From Puffinus mauretanicus (Eukaryota > Chordata > Aves > Procellariiformes > Procellariidae), in assembly GCA_023333565.1 (NCBI GenBank), contig JAJKFH010002273.1, positions 1,674,001 to 1,738,000 on the forward strand: a stretch of 64,000 bases of DNA, given 5' to 3'. The translations under genes were made by a program, and so were the position numbers. The notes below the pieces were generated by a model, which was given only the letters and a program-made list of their open reading frames with translations, was not told the origin of the DNA and did no database searches. Shown in pieces: positions 23,816-36,275 of the stretch. Position 1 is the stretch's first letter; each line of letters starts with the position of its first letter.

Positions 23816-25040
23816 TCTTCCCAGAAACTATGTGGAACAGAGGAATTTAGGTTGCCTTCAGCCAACAGAGTTCTTGATTGTTTATGATTCTGTGACTATA
23901 CTGATTATTCTTAAGGTGATGAGTAATTTAGGATGTTATGGTGACCATGCTGGGATGGATGATCAAGGAAATTATGTGTTTTGTAGTCCTGCCAGAAACT
24001 GAAATGCAGCTCAGACAATTCATAAATCAAAGACTGTGGTAGCAGTCTTTCTGTGGGATGGTGACTCTGATGGGTAAAAGACTATCTGAAACCTCGAACC
24101 AAAACTAGAGAAGTAGGTTCTTAGAACAAGGTGGAAGCTCTGCCTTGCAGATTTAGACTCATCGGTCATTAGTTTAAGGGGGAAAAAAATAAAAATTGGA
24201 TTAAAACTGTTCAGGTTTAAAGGGGTCTTCCTTTCCAAGCATGAGCCTGAGATAGCCGTGCAAGTCATTTTCCTGCATCCGACCAATATAGTAAATCGAT
24301 ACCAAAGCTCTCCTTAGTTTTGCTGTTGCTGTTCAGAAGCCTGTGGAAGACAATTCAGACTGTTAACATCAACTAGAAATACCAATAAAGGCAGGCATCC
24401 TAATTATATGAAAAAGGAAATGGAGGTTTTGATACCACAGTCTGTTTTCAGTCTCTGCTGCATGCTGTCCTTCCCTTCCCACGGTGTTAGGCGACGTGCC
24501 GCATCTCAAGCCTGTATGTCCTGTGGACTGTGAAAGATGGAGCCTCAAGCAGAATTCAGAGGGGTCTCCTTGGTGGAAGTTATCAAATGAATTGGGACCA
24601 TTGGCTGTCTCCTCTTTTTTCTGGTTGGTGAGCTTCCTTTGGTTTTTTTTTTCTTTCCCAGTTTCTGCTTTAAACTCTGATCTCCACACCACCCTGACCC
24701 CCCTGATGTCTTGGTAGGACTAGACCAAGTGAAGGAGATCGTTCCTATTTTTATTAGTGTTTACATTTCTAGATGTTAATATAAGACATAGGCCTGTAGG
24801 CAAAAGGATATAGGCAAAAGAATGAAGTTAGACAAATAAAATGCTGACTAGTAATCCTCATGCATTGGTTGTTCTGATGTTTTTTTCCCCTGATCCAACA
24901 TTTTTAAACATATTTTCCTGATGTACTGAAAGTCTTGCTCCTGAGCTAAATTTGGAGATAAATTTGCATTGTGCTAATACTCTTTTCTGTATGAATTTAG
25001 AACCTTTGGCAAATACTTCGTATCGATGAGGTATTTTATC

Positions 25041-25062
25041 ATCATTATTATTATTATTATTT
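25041..25062. repeat. (ATT)n microsatellite
   Basis: About seven ATT/ATC trinucleotide units in a row, first interrupted by ATC and then pure. Its length is likely polymorphic. Confidence 0.85.
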
Positions 25063-25822
25063 TGAATCATCATTCCCCAGAAAATGAATGTATCAGATGT
25101 ATTTATAATTGTGAAGAAATTGATTTTCTTTCTTTTTACTGTCATCACGTTAAAACCTTTCTTAAAAATCATACTGCTGACAAAGATAGATTTGCATCTT
25201 TGTGTCTGTGAGCTGTTTTGATGAGAACTGTCTGACTTAACTTGCATCCTGTATGTAAATTGATTTCAGCTGATTGCTTTGAATTTGAAAGAAATTTAAT
25301 TTGAAAACTGCCCTGTTCCACTCCCTGCGGTAGTAGATGCTTCTCTACGTCATCTGTTAAGCAGTGCATAGTCAGCATATGGCTCTTCCTCTCCTATTTA
25401 AACTGTTTTCTCCAGAGAAAGAGAAATTCCCTTTAGACCAGACAGACATCTGCTGACTTTCTCCTGCTAGCAAAGCAACTGAAAAGATATCTTTCCCGTG
25501 ATTAAAAGAAATATGTCTGGAGGCGCTTAGTTTTTGTTCAATTAATCAAAGATTAAACACATGTGGACTCTCTAAACTGGGCTTCTTTGTGCTTCTATGC
25601 TATCAAAAGTGATTGGAGGGGAGCTGTATGCTAGAGCTGGCTTGACTGAAATTTAATATTTTACCTATATGCCTGCTATAATTCAGTTCCAAAAGTTCAT
25701 AATAAAGTGGGGAAAAAAACACTAAAAATGATTTTTTTATTAATTTACAACTTAAAAATATTCCAATTAACAAAAAAAAAAAGAGGCAAAAGTATCAAAT
25801 ACTTTTTCTAACCCATGTTTTA

Positions 25823-25842
25823 AAAAAAAAAAAAAAAAAAAA
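25823..25842. repeat. Poly-A tract
   Basis: An uninterrupted run of about twenty A after TGTTTT. No LINE or gene end is recognisable upstream, so I call it a homopolymer and not a retrotransposon tail. Confidence 0.8.
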
Positions 25843-27079
25843 CTTAGGGGTATGTGACTGTGCTACTTTATACACAGTTACCATTTTGGTTTCTGTAACC
25901 ACTTCCAGATGCAAAGGCATTCTTGGTTGCTTTTGTTCCACGATTCCTATTAGTAAATGCTTTACTGGCAGAAACTGTTAGTGTTAAAAGTCTGGTATTC
26001 AGCTCAATGCCTTATCCTTACTCAATAATTATACTACAGATAGAGTATTTAGTAAAAACCTGCAGGTTTTTCTCTGATGTCAAAAAAATTAATAATTTTT
26101 TTCACTCTAAAGTGTACAGAATATGTAGACTAAAAATGCCACAAGAGTAAGATGGCAATAATTAAGTGGATTCCTTGAATACCATGCTGCTCTTAAATTT
26201 TTCATCAGACACTAGCAAGTCTCTCTCGTAGACATCTTTATCTGAAGATAATTTGTTTGGCTCCAGTTTTATTAGTGGAATTAGTTCTTTGGCGTAGTCT
26301 GTGGCGAGGTTTTAAAACAGGAAAGGCTCCACTGATAGTGTGACTTTACTAAGATGTTTTATAAAACTGTGTCTTCTTCTGGACTGCTCTTTCTAATAAC
26401 TATGGTTTTGGTTTATTAACTGATCAAATTTTCTTCAAAATATATGAACCCATGGTACTTTACCTACGTACCACTTTCTGAAAAAACATAAATTAAAATA
26501 TAGTGGAAAGGACTGTCCTTTCATAAATAGGCATCAAGCAGCATTTTTGGCAAGATACTTGGTGAGATAGCAAAATTTCCTTGTGAAGTAAGTTGTAGTA
26601 GTCGTATATTAATAATTATTGAAGAAGCGGACAATGAAATATTCAAAACTGCCATCATGGAATTAGCGAATAAAATAACAATAATCAAAATCTCCTCAAT
26701 ATGTAGCTTTTTTACTATTAATGGGTTGAACCAGTCCTTTGATGTTAATAAAAGGTGTAATGGTAGGCATTGCAAATCACTTCATTTTAAAATGCTAACT
26801 GAAGTAATTAGGTTTTTAAACCAAAAATAGTCACAATATTTTCCAAAAATGAAAAAAAAAATCATAAAGGCCAGCTAATTTTACTAAATATTGTCCGTGT
26901 ACAGAAGAAAGAGAATCAATGCATATACTTCTATTCCGGTATCTTAGCATTGCTTTGTGACTTCTTTTGCAAGAGTACCCTGAAAAGTAGGTATTTCAAA
27001 TCAAGTTTTTAAAAGCATTTTATGAATGTTCCAATGTACTCATACTTGGAAAAGAAGGAGGTCTTACTATTGCTGTTCT

Positions 27080-27180
27080 CTAGACAGAAAAACTGAGGCA
27101 GGAAGAAATTATATCTTGGTCTCAGAGGGTCATAAAGAAGTCTGTCAGCCACAGAGAGATTGGGAGCTTGTTCACTGTTA
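27080..27180 (-). mobile_element. Possible MIR-type SINE fragment (reverse orientation)
   Basis: The order AAACTGAGGCA (about 27090), then a diverged TCTCAGAGGGTCATAAAGAAGTCTGTCAG block (27120-27148), then CAGAGAGATTGGGAGC matches the complement of the MIR family of ancient tRNA-derived SINEs. In MIR the same blocks appear as gaaactgagg...ggtcacacagcaagt. It is eroded and was judged by eye only. Confidence 0.45.
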
Positions 27181-29000
27181 CATTTGTTCCTCACAAGACT
27201 GCTCTTCACTCTGCTTTAAGGACTATTTGAAATGTTTCGTGGCTATTTTTAGCAGTAATTGCAAATAACTTTGGGTCCTTCGAAATGTTCCAAAAATTAG
27301 CCCTTTTGGGCGGTTCTAGGGTATAAATTTAGTTCTCTAACTTACAATTTTCAATTTTTCCTTCTATGGATTTATTCCTCTAAAGCCTGGATTGCTGATT
27401 CCCTATGGTTATGGGCCACCTTTTTTTCTTCCCCCTCCTCCCGCCCCTTTCTCCCCCTCCCCCTGCCAGCTGCTCATGGATCAGATGAATATATCAAGAT
27501 GATTGTATATTTAACCCTCCGTTGTGCAGAGAAAGAAATCCTAATAATATATAGGTGCTATAGAAGGTGCTGGAGAGCCTGGTACAGGGTCATTTGTTTT
27601 TTCTGACTTCAATTTAGGGTGTTCCTGCTGGACTCAGGACTGCTCCTGCAGAAGCAGATGTCTGTCCTTGATTTTAATTTAATCCATGCTCAGGGAAAGC
27701 CTATAAAGTCAAATTCAGCCCCTTTGCTTTAATACGTAGTGGATGTGAAGAAGAGGACTTTGTGCCCAGACCAGGAACATCCAGACTACCTCTCTGCTCC
27801 AGCAGTGTGACCTCCTTTTGGAGAGATTGTAGGTCCCACACAGGAATGGTGCTGCCTTCCTCCCCTCTGTTTGTAGAAGTTCTTGGGGCACTGGTTCACT
27901 CCTGGTCTACCCTAATTATCTAATAGATCTAGCAAAGCTACTTCTTAAAAGCTTGTTACAAAAGGCATGTGGGCCCTGGTTGCCCAAGTCACTGCAGCAG
28001 GAAACGATCCCTCCTCTGGTTTAGCCCAGGTTGGGGCAGACCCTGGGAAGGACCCAGCCTGCTCCAGCTCTGCTCTGCGCTAACTGCTCTCCGTATAGGC
28101 AACTCGAGAAGGCGGGAAAGTGCTGGAATGGTTGCACTTCCATCAGCCATCACCCATGCTCTTTTGTTCCTCTTACCCCCTCTTTCTCCTCACTCCCTTT
28201 TTTTTTTCCTTCCCTGCTCTCCTGTGGGCTAAGGAAATTTTTTAGCATAGTACATGATATGCAGTCTTGCTCTAGGCCAGCGTGGAAGCCAAGTACAACT
28301 GTCTTGCGGGGCTGGATTCAGCCTTCAGGGTGTCAATTAGTTTTCTCTGTTCTAGAGGGAGAATCACAACTCATGCATATTTCTGCTTTATGTCATGGAG
28401 TAGATGCAGAGCTTCAAAGTTAGGAGGGTGGAAAATGGGAGCAGCAATTAGGAGTCACAGTCCCTGGTTTTGCTCCTTCAGTATGCTGTCATCATTTAAA
28501 TATTTTGTTACTGGAAAGAAGAAAGTAAGCTTAATCTTTTCCTGACTTCAATTATGACAAAAAAGAAACCTGATTTAAACCAGTCTTCGTAGAGGATTAG
28601 ATGAGCATGAGGAGAGCTTGTCCATAGAAAAGCAGTGTAAACTAATGGTGAAAAACTGATTTACTTTTCTTCAAATTATCTGGCTGGTTTATAGAAGGAA
28701 TCGAGCAGTGACCATTCCCTCTAAACACACACACAAAACTGCTAAGTTAATGGATATATGTAGAAAGAGTCACTGAAGTAGCAGTACATAGCTCAAAATG
28801 GATTTACCCAATAACCATTAGCCACAACTTGCAGGATTTGTGCAGAAGACAAATGTTGACAGATAAACAAGTAGTGGTAAAGCTAAGTCTACTCTCCATA
28901 TCTGAACTGGGCAAGTATATTTTTCTTGCATTCAAACCATACATCTAAACACAAAAGGTGTATGTTCAGAAGTTTAGCATTATGGGACCATAAGCCGTAA
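27181..29000 (+). other. ROBO1: Downstream ROBO1 intron, part 3
   Basis: Non-coding. It contains a long pyrimidine tract at 27420-27467 ending in an acceptor-like CTGCCAG (27463-27469), and a GC-richer patch at about 27965-28120. Short overlapping frames near 27969-28545 are probably chance products of that patch. No domain was recognised. Confidence 0.55.
27420..27467 (+). repeat. Polypyrimidine tract, C-rich
   Basis: About 48 bases with almost no purine, a mix of T-runs and CCCCCTCC blocks, followed by TGCCAG. It resembles an unusually strong 3' splice site but has no matching exon with a clear donor. Confidence 0.8.
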
Positions 29001-29004
29001 GGGA

Positions 29005-29320
29005 GTGATGCTGAAAAGGACCTGGAATCACATTAGATAGTCTGACAATATTTTTCCAAGTTATGCTGCGAAATATGAGTAGGGAGGTGAAGCACAGGTG
29101 AATCATCAGTGAGACCATTATTGGAACGCATACTCCACACACACAAGAGAAAAAGGACATTGGAAAGTTGGAATGGGCTCAGAAAACAGTTGCACAAATT
29201 ATTCTGAATTTGAAAAGCTTGGCATACGTGAGACTTCTGCTCAACCTAGTATAGTTTTATTAAAGCAAATGTTAAGAGGTAACTTGAGGCTACAAGTCAC
29301 TCATACTATATAGAAGTTCC
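29005..29320 (+). mobile_element. Ancient CR1 LINE fragment (reverse transcriptase C-terminal coding region)
   Basis: Eroded but ordered matches to old CR1 ORF2: GAAAAGGACCTGG near 29013 (the EKDLG block); then the stretch at about 29158-29190 with ACATTGGAAAGTTGGAATGG; then TTTGAAAAGC...GAGACTTCTGCTCAACCTAG and GTTAAGAGGTAACTTGA (29270-29287), which is the R-R-G-D-L block. Spacing agrees with CR1 except for a deletion in the middle. The frame is destroyed. The 3' end is indistinct. Confidence 0.65.
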
Positions 29321-32300
29321 AATTAGTAGTATATTTACATGAAAGTAGATGCAGGGATTCTGTCTCTAAGAAGCTATATATATGCGTACTACCCTGACCA
29401 CAGTTACAGCATTGAAGAAAGTCTAAAGAGTTTTGTGCCTACAAAGTAAATCAGTAGGTAAAACATTGCTAATTCTGCTGCACTTTGACTTTCACACTGG
29501 TGTTTAAAGCAGCAGGGAACTTAAAGCAGCACTGGAGTTTATTTCATTACCGTCATTTATTCTTCAATTAAGAACACAGTAAGAGAAGTTACAGGATGAG
29601 AAAGTAAGTGTGGGATTCACTGTTCAGACTGTTTTGACTTCCTAAGTAACGTTTGTGTCTTGAAGAAATACATAGTTATTCATATAGTACACAAATTTGT
29701 GAATCCAGGAGAAGTAGGAGAAGGGGCAGAAGAGAATTGCAGTTGAAACTTCAGAAGCACAACTTGTCAGGAGACAGTAGTAGCTTGTAATGTGCTTTTC
29801 TTCCATGGGAAATGGCGACTCCTTGGGTCATATTTTACTGAAATGAGTGGATGTGCATTTTTAGGTTTTTGGTTTTGTGTTAGGTTTTTGTTTTTTAACA
29901 TTTACTTGAAATATTCCTATATTGAAGTGAGCTAATGATATGCAAGACTGGACGAGGCTCTCTGCAGTATCTTTATACTTAAAGAGGGGAGTAGAAAGTT
30001 TGAATTGATCTGTGGTCTACACCTGAAGACGTTAACTATTCACCAGACTTCGTTTACTGTCTCTGCCTGTAATTCATCTCGACAGCATCTTGTAAATCCA
30101 CAGGCCACCAAAAGAGCAGGAAACAGTCGAAAGTAGCTGGTTACGCACTACAGTCTTGCTGAGCAGATTTCATTCAAAAGTGTCTTGATGCGCGCACAGT
30201 GCACAGAAGAGCAGTCTTTTATTTCTCAGGCACCCATGCCCGTGGTCACTCAGCTCCATCAAATCTGCCAGCTGGACTTGTGTAGGAAGATGAAGTGCTC
30301 TGCCCAGCGGCAGAAGGTGCCAGGCCCTCAGGGCTCCATGCCTCCTCCCTTTCCTCCCCTCACCCCCTATTTCTGGGGGCTCCTAAAAGTGTATCTGTTT
30401 TCTGATAATGCTACTTGTTGTACCTGCAGTTTTAGTCCTTAACGGGCCATCCTTTGTCTTCACTTCTGGGCAGGGGCTGCCGCAGGGGGCTCGGGGCGGG
30501 CTTGGAAAGGCAGCTGCGGCACTGGCCTGGAAGTAGATCGTTACCCACAGCGAACCAAGGAAGCTGTTGTTAGTGGATCTGTCCAAGCTAAAATTTTGTT
30601 CATTTTACCATTTGGTAAAATTTTGTTCGTCTCTTAATTCCAAAGATTTACAGTTTTTTAAACTGTGTTGACAGCCTCTCTGGAATTCGGTAACTTCTTC
30701 CTCTATGAAGGTGAACAGGGGATTGTTCCCGCCGGTATGTGCTGTTGGCCCTAAATTCAGCATTGTATCATGGCTGAGACCTGAAGCATGGGAAGATAAA
30801 TTAAGAGTAATGATGTCTTTATTCCTGACCTTAATCATTTGAGGTTTTGTCTTTCTCTTTAAATGATTTGGAGAAATAAAAATTACTTCCCTTAAAGGGT
30901 ATTACTTTGGCTGAGATGATTTGTTGAGACATATGGCTTAGTGTGTCTAATGCCCAATGATTGTTTGTATCTGACTGTTCCTACTATAGATGTATTGGAG
31001 ACTCTTCTGGTTGATGAGTAGAAAGCATATCTGAAATACATGTGCATAGTACATAATCACAGGTACGCTCTTCAGGTTGGTTTATTCTATAAGCGTAGCA
31101 GAGTGTCAAACTTAGGAACAAGTTACATTGCGTTTTTTAATTGCAAGGGAAACAAATCAATTGCACGGAACATTAAGGCATGTCAGTGTTCATATAGATT
31201 CAATTGTTTTAAGTACGAAAGATTTTAACTTCAGATAACATACACTACATTTCTTGTGCTGATCTTTTAAATAAAATGTATATTAGCATCTTGTTTTAAA
31301 AATGTTTAATTAAACATACATGCGTATTATATAGGTTTCATATATATCTCACTTGAAATAAAAATTCTGCATAAATTTATTCAGGCATCTTGTTCAAAGC
31401 TCTATTAATTTAATACACAGAGAAACTCTACCTTAAAAAATAAAATACAAATGTATTTTCAATTATTGCGTGTAATAAAGATTTTCTATGAGCCTGTGCA
31501 TTTTATTTTTTTTATCTTAGATTTACTGTATCATCTATAAAGGAAGTAATATGGCTGCTATAAAAAGTTACGGCAGGCTTTGCACCTGTATTTTTTTAAG
31601 GCACTGACTGGGAAATGTTACAAATTTCACCTTCTTGAGAAAGTTCAAGGTGTGCTTGGAAATGAGAGAGCTTCTACAAAAAGAATCAGGAAAGAGTAGT
31701 GCTATACTAGGGCTAATTAGAGGGAAAGAAGTACTCTCTATGAAAGAGGATTTTATCCATAATACATTGGAAAATACCGTCTGAAAATCCTCACCCTTTT
31801 TATGGATAGAAATAAAGTTAATACTGGCAGATGTTGTGTTTTGTTACAGTGGGGAGAAGTAAGCTTTATAGTGATGGGAAGGTAATTGTTTCTTTGTGAC
31901 AGCAATAAAATATAAGGGAGGATGATTTCCTCTGGTAAAGTAGCAAACTTTTTTCTAAATATTGTTAAGCGTGTGATTTCAGTGATGATTAAGGTGGTCA
32001 AAATACATGAATGCCTTCTGAGCATGCTTTGCCATTTAGTTTAGAAAAACAGTAGTCTCAATAATTTTGAACTAATTCACAGTAAGAGGTTCCTAGTAGA
32101 GCATTATTGTTTCTCTTTTTGTGCAGCTTTTTTCTATGGTAAGGATTACTGGTGATGTGAAATAAGACTTGTTAGCCAATAAAAGTCTCTGCAGTACAGG
32201 TTATAATTAGAACTGGTGGTAAATATGATGGTAGCATGTGGAGATTGTAAGGGCCTTTCATTCCAGTGAAGGTTAAAGATTTTGTTTACAAGGGATTTTT

Positions 32301-35300
32301 TTAATTAGATTTTTTTCATGATTATTTGATGTCTTGTGACTGGGACACCTTTTTCAGGCTTCTGTTCTCATCTAGGATATGCACTTTGTTTTGGAAATAC
32401 TCAATTTTATATTTATCAGTGAAATATTTTGTTATCTCACTAACCATTTACGTACCAGTACCAGCATCTGTGTATGTCCTGGGGAAAATTGGCTTTATGG
32501 TGTGATTGTAGGCACCTGAATTTGTTCATTAGTGGAGCAGAGGCCAAATCCCTGCAGTTCTAGATAGATTGTTTGTAACGCATAGAAAGAATTTTGGAGG
32601 GAATCTAATATGAAGAATATCCTTTGGCTATCACTTAACCATTTAAGTTTATGAAAATTTTAAGGAGGCAAGGAATCTTGCTGTTCATCGTATCTGAATT
32701 CTAGTTCAAGATGAAGTACAAAAAGGCCGTAGTTGAGGACAAAGCTGATTTGTGTGCAGTCTTTTGGTGATACAGACGTGCTCTTCTGTTAGTGAGTGGA
32801 GACAAAGTTCTTTATAATGGGAAAATCCAAAAGCTTTTCAATTCTTTGCTTACTTTCTGGTAGGCAGGAACAGAAATACACGGTTTTGTTTCTTTGTTTT
32901 TCCCTTTAGTTAAGGATGGGAAATGCTAATGTGAAAGATCTTAATTTATTTTAATGATTTGGAGAATATTTGCCTTTTATCCATGGAATCCTGTACACAG
33001 CTTTTACTTCAGCCTTGGGCATGCTTCCAGTAAGAGAGCTGTTAATCTCTATTACTACTGCTATTTTTCATTCATCTTCTGAAGACCTAGTTATCTCGAG
33101 AAACTCCTGTGTCCTTAAAGTGACTTTCATTTGCTATTTTTCTTTTTTTACAGATTTTTCTTCCCCAAACTGGGGTTTATCTTTTCATGAAGTGATCTGT
33201 ATTAAATTAGTCTGTATAAATAGACCGATAGAAAAGCTACTAGGTCTTAGTTTAATCTGGAATATTTGCAAAAGAAATAAATGAACTAAGATGAATGCTG
33301 TGTCTACACCGAAGTTCAATCAAACTGTTGCACCTTTGTTCATAGAATACATCACTAGGATAATATAATTACAGAGGTAGTATTGTATCAGATCTGTGGG
33401 CTGCTTGTTTCTCTGGGTGGGCCATAACCATCTCTATTATATGGCGTGTTGACAGACAGTTTCCTTAAGCAGCAGATACACTTGCTGGAAGTGCGTTGCT
33501 CAGTTATTTAGCTTGCTTACTTGACTTTGTCAAGTTCAGTGTAATTTTTGATAGCATCAGTCAGCATTTAACAAGCTAAGTAATGGAGATATTTTTCATT
33601 TTAGATGGTTAGTAAAAACATCCTAGTTACTTTCTGTTCCATGTTTTCAGGTTGGTAGGCACTGCCTTGTTCTTTGATTTGTGAACCACTGGTACAAATG
33701 TGAATTCGTGTAAATAAATTCATACCCCCAATATTTACACTACCTATCACACATCTTTGAAATGTTGTTTTTCCCTCACTGAAGAAGAATTACATGTATA
33801 TGTACAACCTTAACATTCACTATGCCAAGCATTTGCACATACGAATATACAGCAGAAGTTACTGTATTTAAAACGTTATACGTCTTCTTTTAAGCTTTTT
33901 CTATAAAGCAAATAATACCATAAAATAATTTCCATTTGTCCTTGCTGTCTTAAAAAGTGACAAATTCATTAGTATTTAAAAATAATATGAAATACACATT
34001 GGAGTGTATTATTACCTATTTAAAAAGTAACACAACTTGCTTTTAGTTATCAGGACTGTCTGTATCAATGAAGTCTGTACTGTGTCTTCAGGTTTTATAA
34101 TAGAGAGTACTGCAAGGGTGGAACTGGCCTAAGAGAAAAAACCCAGCTTTTTAAAGGAGTTATGTCAGAGAGTACTGAGGCCAGGAAGCCACACAGTATT
34201 CCAGACTTGAATTAATGTGCTTTGTGGCCCTGAACTAGTATAGCTTTTCTACCCTGGCCTCAGTAGAATATGTATCTAAAGAGAGCTATGGCCATATACC
34301 TTTGTATAGGAGTTCTATACAACAAAGGCAGCACTTTATTGAGTACTTTGAGGAAGAAGTGCCAGCTGAGTCTTTACTGACAAGTATTTGAGGCAGGTTA
34401 GCCATTCTGCTAGGGCAGCTTTACTGAGCTTTGCAGATGAACATCATAATGTTGATTATTGTAGAATTTAAGGAAAATTTAAGTAAAATATTTTCATGAC
34501 TTTTCAGGTTTCATTCCAAGTAAAATCTTTTCAAAAATTGGTAGAAACAAGAACTAAGTTTCAGAATTAAAGAATAATAGGTGTTTATGTAATTCATATG
34601 TATAGTCCATCTTTTTTTTTTTTTAAAGAGATCTGCTAAGTTTTCCACACTGGAATTGGTAACAACTCTAGAAGACAGAAAAACATTTTAGTTTACAGAG
34701 TGAAGTGGTTCCTGTTTTAGATGAGCTGTGCTGAAACCCAGGTAACTAGCAAAGTTCAACAAATCCTTTGGTATTTTTGTTGCAGGTACAGCTAAGGTTT
34801 GCCTTTTGAGTGTTTCCCTCTGTCATTTATTGTTTAATGTTACCTTTAGATCAAAAGTTTTAGTTCCAATAACTATGAAGTAGCAACACAAAAATAAGCC
34901 TGAAGTAGGAAATAGATTTAATTTGGAAACATTTGGATGGGGAGATTGTAAAAATTAATACAAACAATTTGTTCTTTGTGTGCAAAAGTACAGCAAGTCT
35001 GATCAATGTGCAAAACCACAGTAGTTAGTTAAAAAAGAAGAAATACATTATTTCCTATGGATAATTTTCCAGCTTCTTTCTGATATTTTCTTTATAAAAA
35101 ATACTAAAATGTTATTTGGTTACATACACTCATGATGAAAAAATATCCGTACTTGCAAATATTATAATTGTCCTTTAAATTAAAGCCCTGCAAAATTCAG
35201 GTTGGAATTGTAACCCAGTATAACCCAGCAGAGCGTTGATGTAGCAAATTTCTAGAAATGGTACATTTTAATAATGTTTTACCTTCTTGTAATCTGGATG

Positions 35301-36194
35301 CTTACAATTTGGAAGGTAAAGGAAGAAGTCTCTTTGACTACAAAGATAAGCATTGTGTTGATTGCCTTTATTTCCCCACCGTAAGGACACTGAATCATAT
35401 TAAAGTACACAAGATTTCTCGTAAATGAAATTATGCTGATAGTAGATGTTAAGGTCTTAAACTTGAAAGATCCAGTAGAGTTTTACATTAATTTCTTGAA
35501 GATGCTGTGATATTAGGGCTTATGAATTTGAGCAGGAATTTCAAGTTAAGAAACATGAGAAATGTTGATGTTTTAAACAAGTAGTATTTCTCTTAATTTG
35601 CAATCAGTAATTTCTCTGTTCATTTTAGGTAAAAAGAAACTTTAAGAGAACAAAAAAACCAGCAAGACCTAACTTTTTCAATGTTTTTGAGGTGTTCTCA
35701 GGAGGAAAATAGAGTCTCTTGTGGAAGGGGGTCTTCCTTGATTATACCTTTTCAGACTTTTAAGTTCGAAGATACTCCTTGAGGGCATGTCAATTTCTGT
35801 GTACAGCCAGCAATGTGTTAGTCCCTTTTAAAAAACACAGATCCTACAGTAAAAATGAAATTAATCATACATTTTATTTAAAGAGTATTTCAAATTTGTT
35901 TGGTTTATATTTGAAAGAAGCGAGTGCTTTTGCTGAGGCTTCTACAAAGGTTGGTTGTACAACTACCTAGAGGAGATGATTTGTTAGCGTCTGTGTGAAA
36001 TGGCCTTGCATGTTTATTGCCTTTGTGAACATAGTGGAATATTCTGTTGTCTAGTGTGCATGAAGGTCATCTGTTGCAAGGTTCATTTAATAGGAATAAC
36101 AGTTGAATTATTAAAGGTTTAATAGCAAATAAACCTAGAAATACTTTTACTAAAATGAGTATTTAAAGATGTAAATTTAGCAGTGTTGTTTCTA
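29321..36194 (+). other. ROBO1: Downstream ROBO1 intron, part 4
   Basis: Nearly 7 kb of AT-rich non-coding sequence without a supported gene. It has a GC-rich patch at about 30430-30560, and beside it a direct repeat of TAAAATTTTGTTC around a hairpin with an 8-bp stem (30603-30620). The 104-codon frame at 32970-33284 has no recognisable domain. Confidence 0.55.
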
Positions 36195-36199
36195 AACCA

Positions 36200-36275
36200 G
36201 CCTCAGAATCATTGTGGTTGGAAGGTTCCTCTGGAGAACGTCTAATCCAAACCGCCTCCTCAAAGCCTGTCGGCT
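36200..36275 (-). mobile_element. CR1 LINE 3' end fragment (reverse orientation)
   Basis: The sequence CAGAATCATTGTGGTTGGAAG followed by TTCCTCTGGAGAACGTCTAATCC and CCTCCTCAAAGC is the reverse complement of the conserved CR1 3' UTR. In the sense direction this reads ...GACCTCCAGAGGTCCCTTCCAACC...ATTCTG. It is only about 75 bp, heavily truncated. The orientation is opposite to the host gene. Confidence 0.75.

Larger units (their letters stand above)
23816..27074 (+). other. ROBO1: Downstream ROBO1 intron, part 2
   Basis: Non-coding AT-rich sequence. It holds an (ATT)n microsatellite at 25041-25062 and a poly-A at about 25823-25842. Nothing else was recognised. Confidence 0.6.

Noticed and set aside
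25823..25842. Poly-A as a retroposed gene tail
   Set aside because: No processed-gene sequence or target duplication upstream.
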